The translations under genes and the position numbers were made by a program. Shown in pieces: positions 1 through 16,345 of a DNA stretch of 64,000 bases. This DNA is from Volvox africanus (taxonomy: Eukaryota > Chlorophyta > Chlorophyceae > Chlamydomonadales > Volvocaceae). The notes beneath the pieces are model-generated. The model was not told the DNA's origin. It was given only the letters and a program-made list of their open reading frames with translations, and made no database searches. The stretch's first letter is position 1, and the number at the start of each line of letters is the position of its first letter. The stretch lies in the NCBI GenBank assembly GCA_030268105.1, contig BSDZ01000021.1:1860001-1924000 (forward strand). The letters run 5' to 3'.

Positions 1-3000
1 CAACGGGCAGGGCAGCTGGCACAGCTCATACGTACCCGTGACCGCGACCTGAAAACCCTGCGTGACGCGCTGGAGGCGGCGCGGGCGACGGAGGTCAAGG
101 TAGCTGAACAGTACCGCCAGGTAGGAAGTGTGTGTGAGGAAATCTTACCTTCGTCGAGGGGGCATGTTGACGCCCCTCATAGGTTGCACGAGCGGGTTTG
201 TGCGTACCTATGCGATGCTCCACGTCCATCAGCATGGGAGCCTGGCCTTAGCACGGGAGTGGATCCCGGGCGGGAATGGATCAGACCTCAGCACTTGATA
301 TGGACGAGTTATCAAATACCATGTTAAATGCCTTCGTTAGATGCCTTAAGATAGGCACCCAGCTGGTTTTTATCACTGCGGTCCCCCGCCCTCGTTGCAA
401 TTTAGAGTGAGGAAGCCCTCCGCAAGGTGGAATGCGAGCTGGTTGCAGAGCGACATCGCGCGGTGCAGCTAGAGGGCCAGATCAAGGTAAGCAGGGTGAT
501 GGAGCTGTGTCGGGGCTGCTGCCTTTGCAGAGGATTGCCAACGCAGAATCCAGCCGACAAGGAAAGGCATGCTAACATGAAGCCTGATGTTTAAGTGAAA
601 TTACACGCGCTGCATAGCAACAGCCGGATCGCGGTGGATTACGTGTGCGTAAAGCCTTAGACCCTTGTGGCCCCATACATGCTACATCTGGCCGATTCCA
701 TTCGCCTCCTCCGCCCTCGTTCCGGGTTCGGTGGTTGTGGTGGTGGAGCACAGTCACGTGACCGCGAAGTGGAGCGTCTGTGTCGGCAGCTAGATACAGG
801 CCGGGACCAGAGCAGCTCCGCGGCGGTGGCTGCTGGTCGCGAGGCCTCCACGTTGAAGGATGCTGCAGCCAAGGTTGAGGCGACGCTGGCCACCACGCGG
901 GCAAGGGTGACTCAGCTTGAGGTGCGCCGCTGCAGAATCGCTCGGGAGGTCCTAGCCTTGGGTTTACCACCCGGCGGGTGCAGTCCTCAGTTGGATGTAT
1001 CTTCCCTGAGCATGTTCATGCCTTCCTTTGGTTTCATGCCCGGGACCGCGAGGGCCAGACGTGAAGCGACGGTGAAGGAAGATGCATAGCTGTCCAAGGA
1101 GCTGCCCGAAAGAGCGAACCTCGCTTGATAATCATGCCTCATCGTGTTGACGCGGAAATCAATTGTGACTGGCGGCTGTGGATGCCACTTGCCAACTCTG
1201 GATCTCTGGTCTGCCAATCCAGAGCGAACTGTTGGTAAAGGAGCGGCAGCTGGAGGGCCTGCAGCGCCTAGTGGGCAATAGCCGCGCCGGAGATGCGGAA
1301 GCTGCAGCCGCCGCAGAGGAGCGTGCCTGCCGAGCTGAGGAAACCGCGCGACGCCTTGATACGGAGTTGGGGGCGGTGCGGCAGCGATGCGAATACGTGA
1401 GTCGTGATACGTCATACGTGATACGTGAGAGAATACGTGAATAGGTTGGTTGCTGGTGAGAACAGGCCTGAGGTGTGGCGCAGTACAGTGCTGCGCAGAA
1501 GAAGGGCTACTGCCGTACTAATCACAAGGATGATGTCCCAATTCGCTGCTATTCGGAAAGTACGCAAAAGCATCTTGACAATTGTTCCTAACTTTCGTGC
1601 ATTGCGCAAGAAGTGACTTGGGCGTCAGCTCCCAATACGACGCAATTATTCAGTCCCTGCGCGTCCCTGTGCGTGGCTCTTTTCGTCTACGGCTGTCCAA
1701 GCCCAACTTGATTACATATGCTCTAGCCTGTGGGTCATGGACTGCGGCTGCAACAAACTTCTTTGGCTCGCAGTTGGAACACACGTTCCGTGGCCGGGAG
1801 TCCACGTTAGATAAGCTGCGGGGGGTCCTCGCCGAAAGGGTGACCCAAGAGGAGCGCCGAGTTGCCCGGGACAAGGCAGCGTATCAGCGCATACGCGCAG
1901 CGTACGTGGCGACTCTGGGGTCTGCAGCGGGCAGCACCAGCGGCGGCAATCCGGGGCCCGGAGCACAGCAGCAGAAGCAGCACCGGGCAGCTGGTGCGAT
2001 AGCGGCGGCGGCACGTGAGCTGCGGCCAGTGGAGATTGTTAGCCTATATGAGACACGCCGTGAGGCGTCGGAACAGGAGCTGGCTGCTTACCGCGCCGAG
2101 GTCGGTGGCTTCATTTGTGAGGCCCGCCTTCTCGCTTGAGGCCTTTGTCCGCCTTGCAAACGAGTCACTTACGTTGCTGTTCAACGCCCTGGCTTGCAGG
2201 TCCGAAGCCTGGCAGACCAGCTGCGAGAAGCGCAGAACCATATTGCAATAAAAGATCGCACCGGCGCGTGGCGTACACCCAATGACCTAGCGGACATGCA
2301 GGTAGAAAGGCTGGGGACGGCTGGGTATCAACGACTTGGCCGCAAGATGCAGGGTGTAGTTTATTGACAGACGCCCTTTGAGTGCATTCGTGCGCATGTC
2401 TATTGGAGCGGTGCATTATTAACTGACTTGCTAGCTGGTTGGCTGAAGGTCCCAAGTAGAACACTTAGCATACAGTTTAATTTATGCCCGGGATGACCTG
2501 ATTACGTCCCCTCAGAGGGCCGGCACATTGAGTCATTAATTGCGGCGCGAGACTGAAATTGGTGCAACAAGGCAGGTTGTGCCAGGATATGGGCCAATCT
2601 TTTGCACATACCTGCCCGTGCTTTGGTGTTGCCCCTTCCTCCATTAGACCCATATCGACTATGTACCTGCAGGCCCGTATCATCCTCCTTGAGCGCCGCA
2701 GCGCTGACCTGCAGCGTGAGCTGGATAGGGCGCGGCTGGAGGCGGCCGAGGCTGCACGCATGGCGGAGCGGCGGCATGCGGAGTTAGAGCACAGGGCTGC
2801 ACAGCTGAAGGTGCAGCAGTAAATGGAAGCGTAGCCGCGTCCCCCTGGGATGGGTGCAAGGGATGATTAGCATATCTGCCACGCAGAACGGAATGCTGAA
2901 GCCTTTTTAGCAACATCTAGCTTTGTTGCCGCTTTTGCGGTTTCGTCATGTGCCGTCGACTAATTACACAACTTCCGCTCGTAGGAGGACAACGAGTCCC

Positions 3001-5386
3001 TTGTTCACGAGCTTGACAACCGACCCACAATCCAAGACAACCGGTAAGGGCTTAAGTTTTTGGTCCAATTTCTTATGGCGATCTTAAGGCATCAGCCCGT
3101 CAGGATGCATGATTGATTCATTCGCTCGCTGGGAATGTCTTTCGGCAGATAGTCTGTGGATTGGCCCATAGTGCATGACCAAAATCGTGGAAGCGCGTGG
3201 GGGACATAAGTGACACGCTATTCCCAAGGCCGTGACCAGGAAGGCAAGGTTTCTGGCACCCACGCGTATCATGCCCGTAGAACCCTCAAGCGTGAGGTGG
3301 AAATTCTTGAGAAGAGACTTTTGCAACTCAAGGGGAGCACGGCCGCAAGTGGTCCAGGCGCGAATGCAGAGTGTGGAGAGACGGCGTTGAGCCTTGCGGC
3401 TGCAGCTAAGGGACGTCAAGGTACGGCATTCCTGATAACACCAGTTATGCGGGATGCATCTCTTGCATGGGCCTCGGTCCACACCCCTCATAAGACTTGG
3501 GGCACGTTAATACGTTGGTGGGTCAACATCATTCGTTGAGACAGGAATGCAACTATTTGGGACTAAGGTAATTGGCCCTCCTCTCCCGGCCACATAAACC
3601 AGACAGTAATTGATCTTCCTGGTGCTTACGGCCCTTCACGCAAACGCACGAACCTCTTCATGGAATTCTAGCCCGTTGTTCCCCCTTTCCAGGCTCAATG
3701 CTGACCACTTCACAGCGCATTGCACGGGACCGCTCTCTTCACCGCCTGGGTCTCCGCACGTTGGACGACTGGCCCAAGGACGTCCTTGTGGACCTTGTTC
3801 AGGTGCGCGTGAAGTCACTGCACGGGAAACAACTGGCCATCCGGGTCCGTGGATGTAGAGCGTGGGTCACAGTCCTCAAGGGAAGCACAAATTGTGATTC
3901 CTTTTGGGGAAGATCACATCACAAGGAGCCATCACTCCTACATATGCTAGGGGTCATTCACAGTCTCTTCATTCTTGTAGGATGTTTGTATTGACCTAGA
4001 TCTCAGAGATGCGACGGCGCTACCGGCGGCTGTTCGCAAGACGCTGCGCGTGGTTGGTGCCGTCCCACGGATGGAGGCCTTCATCGGCGCAGTTTGCGAG
4101 CGGGTGTACTTGAAGGGTGCATCCTTCGTGCCACCGCACATTGATGGTACCACGGATCCCAGCAGGGTAAGCATTGGCAATGCATTCCTGTGAGGGGAGA
4201 AATATAGCGTTTTAGGCTGATGCAAGTGCACTTGCCACACGCGACCCTTCACTTGCATCTGTCTAACCAGACAATACGTTCGTAACCACATTTGCTGAAT
4301 CTGCGCCCAATTGGCGAGGTTTCTGCAACCTGGATATACACGTTCTACAGCAGAGGATTCCCTACCAGCCGAGGCACATCAGTTGCCATGTGATGGTCGG
4401 TGCCGACTGTGGTCCAGGTCCTCGAGGTGTTAGAGGTCTGGCTGGAGTTGCTCCAAGAGAGTGCGCAACTTCGTGGAGCCATGCGGGCCGTGGTGGAGAC
4501 GTTAGCTGCACGCGCAGAAGGCATGGCCGCGTAAGTTACAGTATCTACCTGTACCCTGTAAGAAATGCCAGCTTATGCCAGCCCGTACGCCTCCACTTGC
4601 GGATAACAATGCAGGCTCATCCATGGCCCAGACGACGTCGTCGCAGGCGTACGGCAGCTCGTCGAGGCAGAAGCTTTGTCGCTTACAGCACGCGAGTCTT
4701 TGGCCGCAGCGTCACAGCACATGACGCGCGAGCCAGAGCACCTGCTGTCCCGTCTCGTTTCCCATTTCATGCGCCTTTTTGACTGCAAATCCCTCGATGG
4801 AGTGGTTCCTGCTGTCAACCGCCTGTACGTCACGTTGAACGAGCAACGTAATTTTATTCACGCTCTGTCATCGGCTCTGGATTTGCCTGCCGACGCAGGT
4901 GTGTTGGTGCTGCATTTGCGCGATCGTAAAAATCGGAGCATTTTCGTCTGGACGCAATTGCTTCATCCGATGTCTTTTGCCTATTCGTGTCCTGCAGGTG
5001 TCTCGGCATGCATGGCGCGTGTTCGGAAGCTTGTCGAAAGTATGGCTTCGGCCGGGAAGTCCTCGGCACAGGCCCTCGGCGATGTTGATCAGGGCAAGGG
5101 ACCACGCCGAAATGTCGACACTACCGAGTCACGTGCACTAGTTCCTTCGACACCGTCGGAAATTGGAAAAGATATTTCCTCAGCACTGGATAGGTTAATG
5201 TCCTTGTTCAATGTACGCACTGCTCCAGATGTCGCTGACGCAGCAGTGAAGGCTGTGGCTAGATTAAAAAGATTGGATGAAGTTCTACCACGGTATCAAC
5301 GTCTGGCATCACAGCTATTCGAAGCGCTCCGCGTCACATCGCTCGAAGAAGTAATGCCTGCACTTAGCTTGGTCCTACACTCTTAG
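1..5386 (+). CDS. CEP70: CEP70-like centrosomal protein, 3' part of gene
   Basis: Fourteen exons are visible: 1-120, 406-486, 754-921, 1223-1396, 1774-2100, 2200-2301, 2673-2810, 2985-3043, 3281-3420, 3693-3802, 3981-4166, 4418-4530, 4615-4898 and 4998-5386 (stop TAG). Phases agree at all joins. The first exons encode Arg/Glu/Leu-rich coiled coil. The last two carry the region that looks like the Cep70 C-terminus, with HFMRLFDCKSLDGVVPAVNR, which resembles the family pattern F..LF....L.GV.P..N. A second, more diverged copy of that pattern follows (LMSLFNV...PDVADAAVKA), and the protein ends in EEVMPALSLVLHS. In animals CEP70 sits at centrosomes and basal bodies and supports microtubule organisation and ciliogenesis. 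The start and N-terminus lie left of the window. The coiled-coil part alone would not identify the family; the C-terminal match decides it. Convergent with the kinase gene on the right. Confidence 0.72.
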
Positions 5387-5548
5387 GCCTTGCTCACCAT
5401 TACATAACGGCAATCCATACCCGGCAAACCTACTTAGGAAACGGGACACATTGATCACGAGACTGCTCCCATGCCGCGACGTTTCGAATGCGGCTAATTC
5501 TACTACCCACGTACTGGACATCGGACGCAATGGACCGTTACTCCCGAC

Positions 5549-5553
5549 TGTAA
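5549..5553 (+). terminator. TGTAA polyadenylation signal for CEP70
   Basis: TGTAA lies about 160 nt past the CEP70 stop codon. TGTAA is the usual poly(A) signal of volvocine green algae. A second copy at 5644-5648 could be used instead. Confidence 0.45.
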
Positions 5554-5643
5554 TGCTCCAGTCCAAACCAGTCAAAAAGGCAATGACATGTGCAGTGCTT
5601 TTTTGCGCTCACATAACCGGTAGGGTTCCCCGAAACATGATGA

Positions 5644-5648
5644 TGTAA
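5644..5648 (+). terminator. Alternative TGTAA polyadenylation signal for CEP70
   Basis: Second TGTAA, about 260 nt past the CEP70 stop. Which copy is used cannot be told from sequence. Confidence 0.35.
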
Positions 5649-5825
5649 ATAAGCTCAACTCGCCTCAAGAAGTTGGCATCGTCAGGTTGGACAAATGTAC
5701 GATAGTCTAAAAGTCCATGGTACATAGGGTTTCATTCCCGCGCACTGCTAGCGCCTCCCTGCTCAAGTAACCGATATGCACATTACGGATATCGATTCAT
5801 CGTGACGCGAAAAACCGCCCTGCAA

Positions 5826-9522
<3,697 letters not shown>

Positions 9523-10588
9523 CACGTAAGAAACGGAGAAACGTCCCGGCAGGCTGGCAAAAGTTCCGCTAACGATAACAACTACTGATCCGGCGCTGCG
9601 AAGGTAAAGACCCTAGCCCTGCACTTCTTGTTACACTTCCATGGATTCCTTGAACCTGCGAGTGAACTGTATATTGTTACGCCTGATTGCTGTTTTGCGT
9701 ACCGGGCCGACATCCGTACTTGCATCGTCAGGAAGGCATCCCGTTCATCAGGCATCTCCGGCCCGTCCTCATACACGTGGGCTCTTTTCTGGGTTCTGTA
9801 TATGTAGCAAAACAATGGCACATCTATGAAGGAAACCATGCCAACATATGCCGAAAATTCAGCCGTGTATTTTGCAACGATGAGCATTCTTTGTTAAAAG
9901 GTTGCATCAACAGTATCAATGTAAAAAGCGCGTGGTGTCACCGTTGGGTTCCGAGATTGTCATCGTCCAGTTTTCTCATCCTGTTGTTTCTCAAAACGTC
10001 ACCCCGAAAGCCGCAATCAACTTGCCAATCAGCTTGCCAATTATACTCGCTAGACGCACTCCCCGAAGCAGATTGCGAAACTTGGAATGACGGGGTCCTA
10101 TTAGGGTCATTATAAACATTTCATAAGCCTTGCTGTCGTCGAAAACATGTAAAATATATATGAACAGTGTTTGCAAGAAACAGTCAAGTTGTTCACGGAG
10201 CATTGAGATCACTAGACCACCGCTTTACTTGTCTTCTCCGTAGGTCCTCAAAGTTCTGCTCTGCTACTTTTGTCGTTGCATGGTTTTTGCGTTAGTTATC
10301 CGAGTAGAGTGTTGATGGAAATCGTGCATGGTTTGGGGGAAAATTCCATGGACACACGCAAACTAGTACCAAGGGCAGGCAAAATAACTAATACTGCTAC
10401 AGCCGGACCCTTACGTCATCTTGATAATACTGCCCAGCTATATCCATGTGTGCATGATTAAACCCCACGATGACAATAGACATGTCGTTGCACCGATCGC
10501 GGAGAACCCACAACTCTCTATACATATGTAAACGAGGAACCATGGAAATTAGAGTCCGGCGGAAGACCAAGAGGGTAAAGCAACACCA

Positions 10589-11088
10589 GTACGTTTGCCG
10601 GGTAGCACAATTTGAAGCATACCAACGATCAATAATTGGAACTGGTTGCACAACCCAAAACACTTGCAGCAAACCGAGCTCTCTTGATCTGTACTGGGAC
10701 AGCAATGGATGTTGCCATGAGCCCTGCACCGATACCCGTTGTCCGTGATTTCGTATCAAAATCGTACTTTCCTGATGTCTCATTATCGACACCTATCAAA
10801 AGCCCGCTGTTAGGCTACTGCCGTCAGAGGTACGTACGAGGTACGTTTGCCGGGTAGCACAATTTGAAGCATACCAACGATCAATAATTGGAACTGGTTG
10901 CACAACCCAAAACACTTGCAGCAAACCGAGCTCTCTTGATCTGTACTGGGACAGCAATGGATGTTGCCATGAGCCCTGCACCGATACCCGTTGTCCGTGA
11001 TTTCGTATCAAAATCGTACTTTCCTGATGTCTCATTATCGACACCTATCAAAAGCCCGCTGTTAGGCTACTGCCGTCAGAGGTACGTA
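10589..11088. repeat. Exact tandem duplication, 252-bp period
   Basis: The segment beginning GTACGTTTGCCGGGTAGCAC at 10589 begins again at 10841. The two copies read identically by eye up to the shared GAGGTACGTA, after which the flanks diverge. No coding function is seen. Identity implies a recent duplication or an assembly duplication. Confidence 0.9.
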
Positions 11089-11842
11089 GCCCGTTCAAAA
11101 AGGGGTGGCACTGCTGGTAGTATGACCCATTGTATGTCACTGGACCTAATCGGACTGGACGGTCGAAACAGGTCGGGATCGATGGTAGGACCGCCTGATT
11201 ACTAACTAAACTTAAAACGTCATTCTGACCCTAACCTTAATACTTACGTTTCCTAATGTTTTATGTATCTAAAAGAAATATTTCATAATTACCACAAATC
11301 CCTTGCAGTTTATTATGTATGCAAAACAAGGTATCCCCTGATGAATCACAATTACAATCTAAACCATAAATTAACAAAATCGCATCCTGCGGCGTGATAG
11401 GTATCCAAACCCGTATGGCCGGCTACCTCTCAATCAAGATTCTCTTGAGCAGCCGCTGAGCAGCTATGTTCCTCGCTCAACAAGAAAGCCCAACGGTGCG
11501 AGGGGACCCGACGTGAACATAGGCCCTAGATAGCTAGATCCCAATCAGGTCCGAATTCCATAACAAATCCGAAGATACTCAAAACAGACAATCCAAACTC
11601 AATCCGAAATCCAGTATCGTACCTCCAGGGAGCCTTCGGGTCCTCTTTTACACATACCTCGACATGGTTGGCCAGGGTTTACGTTGTACCGACACTCATA
11701 CCATGAAACTCAACAAGTCATCAGATACATATGTTTGCGGGTGTGGTACCCTGCGGCCATGCAAGCTCGCACGAGCGATGACGTCGCTGCCTTTCGAGGC
11801 CGAGCCAGACTCAGCACCTCGGCACGCATGTCAAGCACCCAG

Positions 11843-11844
<2 letters not shown>

Positions 11845-11876
<32 letters not shown>
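11845..11876. repeat. (TG)16 microsatellite
   Basis: Sixteen uninterrupted TG units. This is a simple repeat in the intergenic region. Confidence 0.95.
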
Positions 11877-11878
<2 letters not shown>

Positions 11879-13961
11879 TGATAATTGCCTAGGCAACGGG
11901 TACAAGATGATGTTGAAACCACAATTGCACCATTGCAATTTGGTAGCTTGGTGTGCTGGTGCTGTACTTTTTTTCCATCCTGTAATGGCGTATAGCAGTG
12001 TGTATCGTACCGCGTCGTGTGTACCTCCTTGACAAGGAACTCGTAGGTAGGGAAGCCCAACAATCATAACCACAATAATGTACCGATGCGGCTCTCCCTT
12101 GGCAGTCGTTGCCTTCGGCCTGACCTGTGCCCTCTACGCCACCATTCACACCATGCCATGGTTATCAACGGAAAGACTTCAATGACATATCCTGTGCTAG
12201 AAGACGTGGCCGCACAACTACGTACCACCCTCGTACAGCTGGTTTTTCCACCCAATTTCTTGAAATAATATAGGCATTCTTCAATGCCGTAATATTTTCT
12301 CGCTTAGTCCCTTGCTTACCCTGGTAGCCTGGCTCCCCTGCGATGTCGAAGCTCGCGACAGGTCACGGCATTCCCGGTTCCGACCGTCTCGTAATACAGC
12401 TTTTTCTATTCCGTTTCTTTCTTTTTTCTTTCTTCAATGAAGGATAAGACATTTTCCAATCTAGATTGAGTTATTTACTTGCTTTAGCTTGCGGTCCTTC
12501 GAGCCTCCGGGATCGTCGGGGCTTCACGAGCCCTAACGAGTTTGTTAATTATCAGTTCATTTCCATCATCATATTCCGTTCGTATAAGTTGAATTAAATA
12601 TCTGATTCCTCCTTTCCCTTTTAATTTGTTCCCTCAGAGGCAGCGTATAGTGCCTGTCATGGGTAGCATGTGCAGTCAACATGGATAATTTTGCGATCCC
12701 TGACATACACTGAAAGGCTCCATGGTACTTTCATATCTCTATATATAATATCGCTGTTCTCCTGGTGCAGGGTCCTCAGGCGCCTGCGGGTAGTTCGGAA
12801 ACAGGCCAGAGCAGTCGGGGATGGAGGTGCACGGCATCCCCATTAGCACTTTTGGGGTTTCAGGAGTTTCACCTGGGGCAGCCCGCACCCCCGTCAAGAA
12901 AGTTTGTTGGCACTTGGCAGGATAGTATCATTGGTAATTGCGAAAGTTCAGCGCCTGGGTCTTCATCAGTGCGTGGTTTGCCACCCAGTGGGGTTGGCTG
13001 TGCAAGGAGTGACAGATCGCCCTCCAAGCGAGGTGATCATCAGGGCTGGTGGTCATAATAGGCGGGCTTAGTGATTGGGAGCCATGGCTAGCAGGTGGCT
13101 GTGAGGGCGGCCAAGAGGCGGGGCTGTGCCAGGACTGCGGACGAGAGGAGTGGAGACAGGGTAGCGGCCCGAGCAGGTGGTAGTTCATGAAGTAGCGGGC
13201 TCCCAATCAGCACTAATTTGGGGCCAGGGTGGTCGATCCTAGCCATCAGGTTGAGATGTTGATCAGCTGCTTGATGGGTAAACCTCATAACAGCCAGGAG
13301 CCGATGCAAGGCCGCAAAGTCGGACAGGAACGGGTTGCAATTATCGGCGAACTGTGACAAAGTGACATGGCGGTTAGGTGGACGCCATGGGCCTTCCAGT
13401 AAAAGGGCCAGCTGCTGCTATGGTCTTGACTAATAATATACTACATTGCCGACGGCACTACGCGGTACATATTATAAATGCCTGCTTTCCAGTCCGTAAG
13501 TCTCCGTTTTCCTCCCCGGAGAACGAGGACAGAACTGTCATTATTATATGTTTCCCCAGTGATTTGGAAGGGAAGCACTGCGTGAACGCAATAGTGGGAC
13601 ACAGCGATGATTCCCGATTGTCCCCAATCGTGCTGATCGTGCTTAGACCAGAAAATGCTGCTCAAGTTCAAAAAGCCACAGCTAAAACTCACAGTGACTC
13701 AATAACTTAACATAGCAGCAATGTGACACACTGGAAGTTCACACCTACAGAAGCACTGTCACTAGCCCGTGGGTAGGCCGTACAAGCACACTTGAGCTCT
13801 TGGAACGCCATCACGGACGTCCTGATGTAACGAATAATAATGTTCATCATTTTCAATTAAATATTATGAACGGATGTCAGGCCTGTGTGTGAAAAACTAA
13901 TTGGTATCAAGTCTCGGTTGAAGGCCGACAGTCTAACACTTAATGCATATAAATAACAAAG

Positions 13962-16345
13962 ATGTCGAGTTTAGCAAAGGCTTTACTTGTGTTGAATACA
14001 TGCTGCGAGTCGACATTCGTTATCCATGCGCGCCTATCAGCCCAGAACATATCGAAAGAGTCAGGCAGGAAAGCTTTGGTCGCACTGGCTGATGGCGTAT
14101 TTTCTCAGGGATTCTTAAATGAAATATTTACATCTCAACAACCGATGGCCATGAGCATCTTACGCGGAGTGATAGAAGTGAAGGTCAACCAGGGCAACAT
14201 GAAAATAACGGGCAGCAGGTATGAGCACAGCTCATAAATAAACTGGCATCGTTACCAATTCTGGTGCCCCGCTGCTTCTTATGCAGAGCCCCCTGCCCAT
14301 GTACCTAGCTAGGGTGCCCCGTGCCAATCTACCCAGCAACCCAGCTAGGTTATCGACTGAATCTCGCCCAGTGTTTTGATGATTGTCAGTTACGATATCC
14401 TGCAGACGTGCAAACCCATATGGAATCTCCCATTGGCCTCCTCCAACTCGGTCCACCTAACCATCGGCCGCTGCCACTCCTGTTTCCGCTCATCCAGTCC
14501 TTGCCTTAGTTGTATCGCACCAATAAAACCATCTCCCTGTTCCCTCTTCCTCTCAGTATGGACAAGCTGTTTGATCTTGTGGTCTCTATGTTTAAATACC
14601 AGGTGGTGCGTTCTTGGAAGCCAGAGCAGCTAATTGAGGTGGGTCGCGCCATGCGGACAAAAGAGCATTGGACCCGGGCATCTGCTTAGTAGAGAAATGC
14701 TGGCGTATAAAAGAGAGGCCACGAATTCACATTCGATGTCCTTTCCAAGCGTGCAAATCCTGATAGGACGAGGTGACTCAGGCCGACCCGCGTTATTGCA
14801 TTGCAGCTCCTGATGGCGCACCTCGGAATGCCGTAATGGAAGTTTGGGTTTGTGACGTGTGTCGTGCAGATCACCAATCGACACCTTTCGGAGGTTTTGG
14901 ACATCTTGGAATCATACGATTGCAGCAGGACCACCCTCAACATGGTCATGGACGCCCAGATTCGTGTAAAGGCGACTTTTGATAAGGCGGGTGCGGGTGA
15001 GTTACATCGCATCCGGCAGGCGCTGCTGCGGGTGCTACAGGAGCAAAGGATCAAGGTATCGGTTCTGATCCAGGTATGAAAGGAATCTGGCAAGTTACTC
15101 CACACGGGAAGGGGAGGGACGGCACACTGTGTTCTACCCCGTTGCATTGCTCCACTCAACCTTCCTTCTATCCCGTTCCTCCTCCGCGTCATCAGAATCC
15201 AAGAGCATCGCTTCCTATATCCTGATATTCATACCTTCTCTTCCTGCGGCACTCGCCTCCCCCTCACCATCCAAACTGAAGGCTTTCTCAACCAACTACG
15301 TTGAGATATGTCTCCTGTTCACGTCGTTGTAGCATCGCGTTTGCATCTTTTTCAATGCCCTTGGTAAAAGTCGTAAATTGCCTGATGTTTGATATTGCTA
15401 TATCATAAGGATCATTATGAAGCATCCTTATCTCCCATTTGCAACCCAACAACTGCAACTAACAAAAGCCCAACCCTACCCTCGGGGCACAGGCCAATGC
15501 GCAGAACAATGATGCTTCCTTCGTGCTGGCACCGCCATGCGGCGATCGTGTGGGCACTATTTCTCTGTACGACGAGAGCGGCAACGTAATTGGGAAGGAA
15601 AGACAACCGATTGACAAGTACTGGGTGGGTCGATACGCGGTGTGCAACCTGGTGGTCGCCTCCTTCCCGCCAGTTGGGTCTGTGCAGGAATAATGGAAAT
15701 GATCCCATTGGGAAGTGACCGGAGCGGGTTAGGGTTTGAGCGGGGTCGAGGAAGCAGCAGGGGGATTACGATTACTCGACAGCTCTCTCCTGGTCCCTCC
15801 CTCTCCGTTTTCCACCGCGACGACTTGGTTGTTATGGCGGGACGTGTCCGTCTACTTGTCTTTAACTTCCCGTCGCTATTACCCACCACTACATTATACC
15901 CATATTTGTCCAGCTGCTTTTGAGTTCTCGGAATTCGCTAGGTAAGTGCCCGCACATTGGTATCCCAGGCCAGGTGACTCGATCTCTTTCCAGCGATCGC
16001 ACCTCTGTTGTGTGTAGGATAGGGGGTACATGTTGAATCTTGGAATTTCAACGTTAAGTATATGCAAGATGTACTCCGTACGTTTATCCGTTTCTCCATC
16101 TTTCTGCCCCAGCCTAATTTCTTTCGTGGTTCTTGCCTTTCCCCCGCTACTTGCAGCTCCCAAGTACGCCCGTCCTTGGCCAAGAGATACCGTTGGGCAG
16201 TAACTTGTTCGGCCAGAGTACGTGTGGTTCCGAGCCACAGTCAGGAACAAGCTCCCTTCATGAAGATGTACACATTGTGCAACCTAACATCAAGCTCGTT
16301 ATTGACCAGGCGCACGCCAACGCCCCTCAGCACAGTTGCAGGTAG
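13962..16345 (+). CDS. OSCP1: OSCP1-like protein (organic solute carrier partner 1)
   Basis: Six exons: 13962-14218, 14557-14638, 14870-15073, 15493-15628, 15914-15941 and 16165-16345 (stop TAG). They total 295 codons plus stop, with phases agreeing. Family landmarks appear in order: VLNTCCESTFVIHARLSAQN near the N-terminus (compare the OSCP1 pattern L..RL.AQN), then SMDKLFDLVVSMFKYQ (compare MDKLYDLM..AFKYQ), then RIRQALLRVLQEQRIKVSVL, then LGQEIPLGSNLFG (compare the family's LG.NMY). In animals OSCP1 was first linked to organic solute transport and is now linked to basal bodies and cilia; the biochemical role is unsettled. As modelled the protein is about 90 residues shorter than the human one, the loss being at the C-terminus. 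Exon 5 is only 28 nt, and the exon 4 donor (G|GTCGAT) is weak, so those joins are the least certain. Confidence 0.82.

Larger units (their letters stand above)
5387..5825. other. Short convergent intergenic region
   Basis: This holds the 3' ends of CEP70 (+) and the kinase gene (-). It contains two + strand TGTAA signals, listed separately. I see no coding sequence. Confidence 0.6.
9523..13961. other. 4.4-kb region without a recognisable gene
   Basis: This lies between the 5' ends of the divergent kinase and OSCP1 genes, so both promoters should lie here. Short open frames occur on both strands, but none shows family motifs or a consistent exon chain. It holds the 252-bp tandem duplication and the TG microsatellite listed separately. 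An open frame after a plausible acceptor near 12771-13058 is Ser/Pro/Gly-rich and unrecognised. Confidence 0.5.

Noticed and set aside
12771..13058. Plus frame following a CAG acceptor-like site
   Set aside because: Pro/Ser/Gly-rich reading with no motif and no matching upstream exon.
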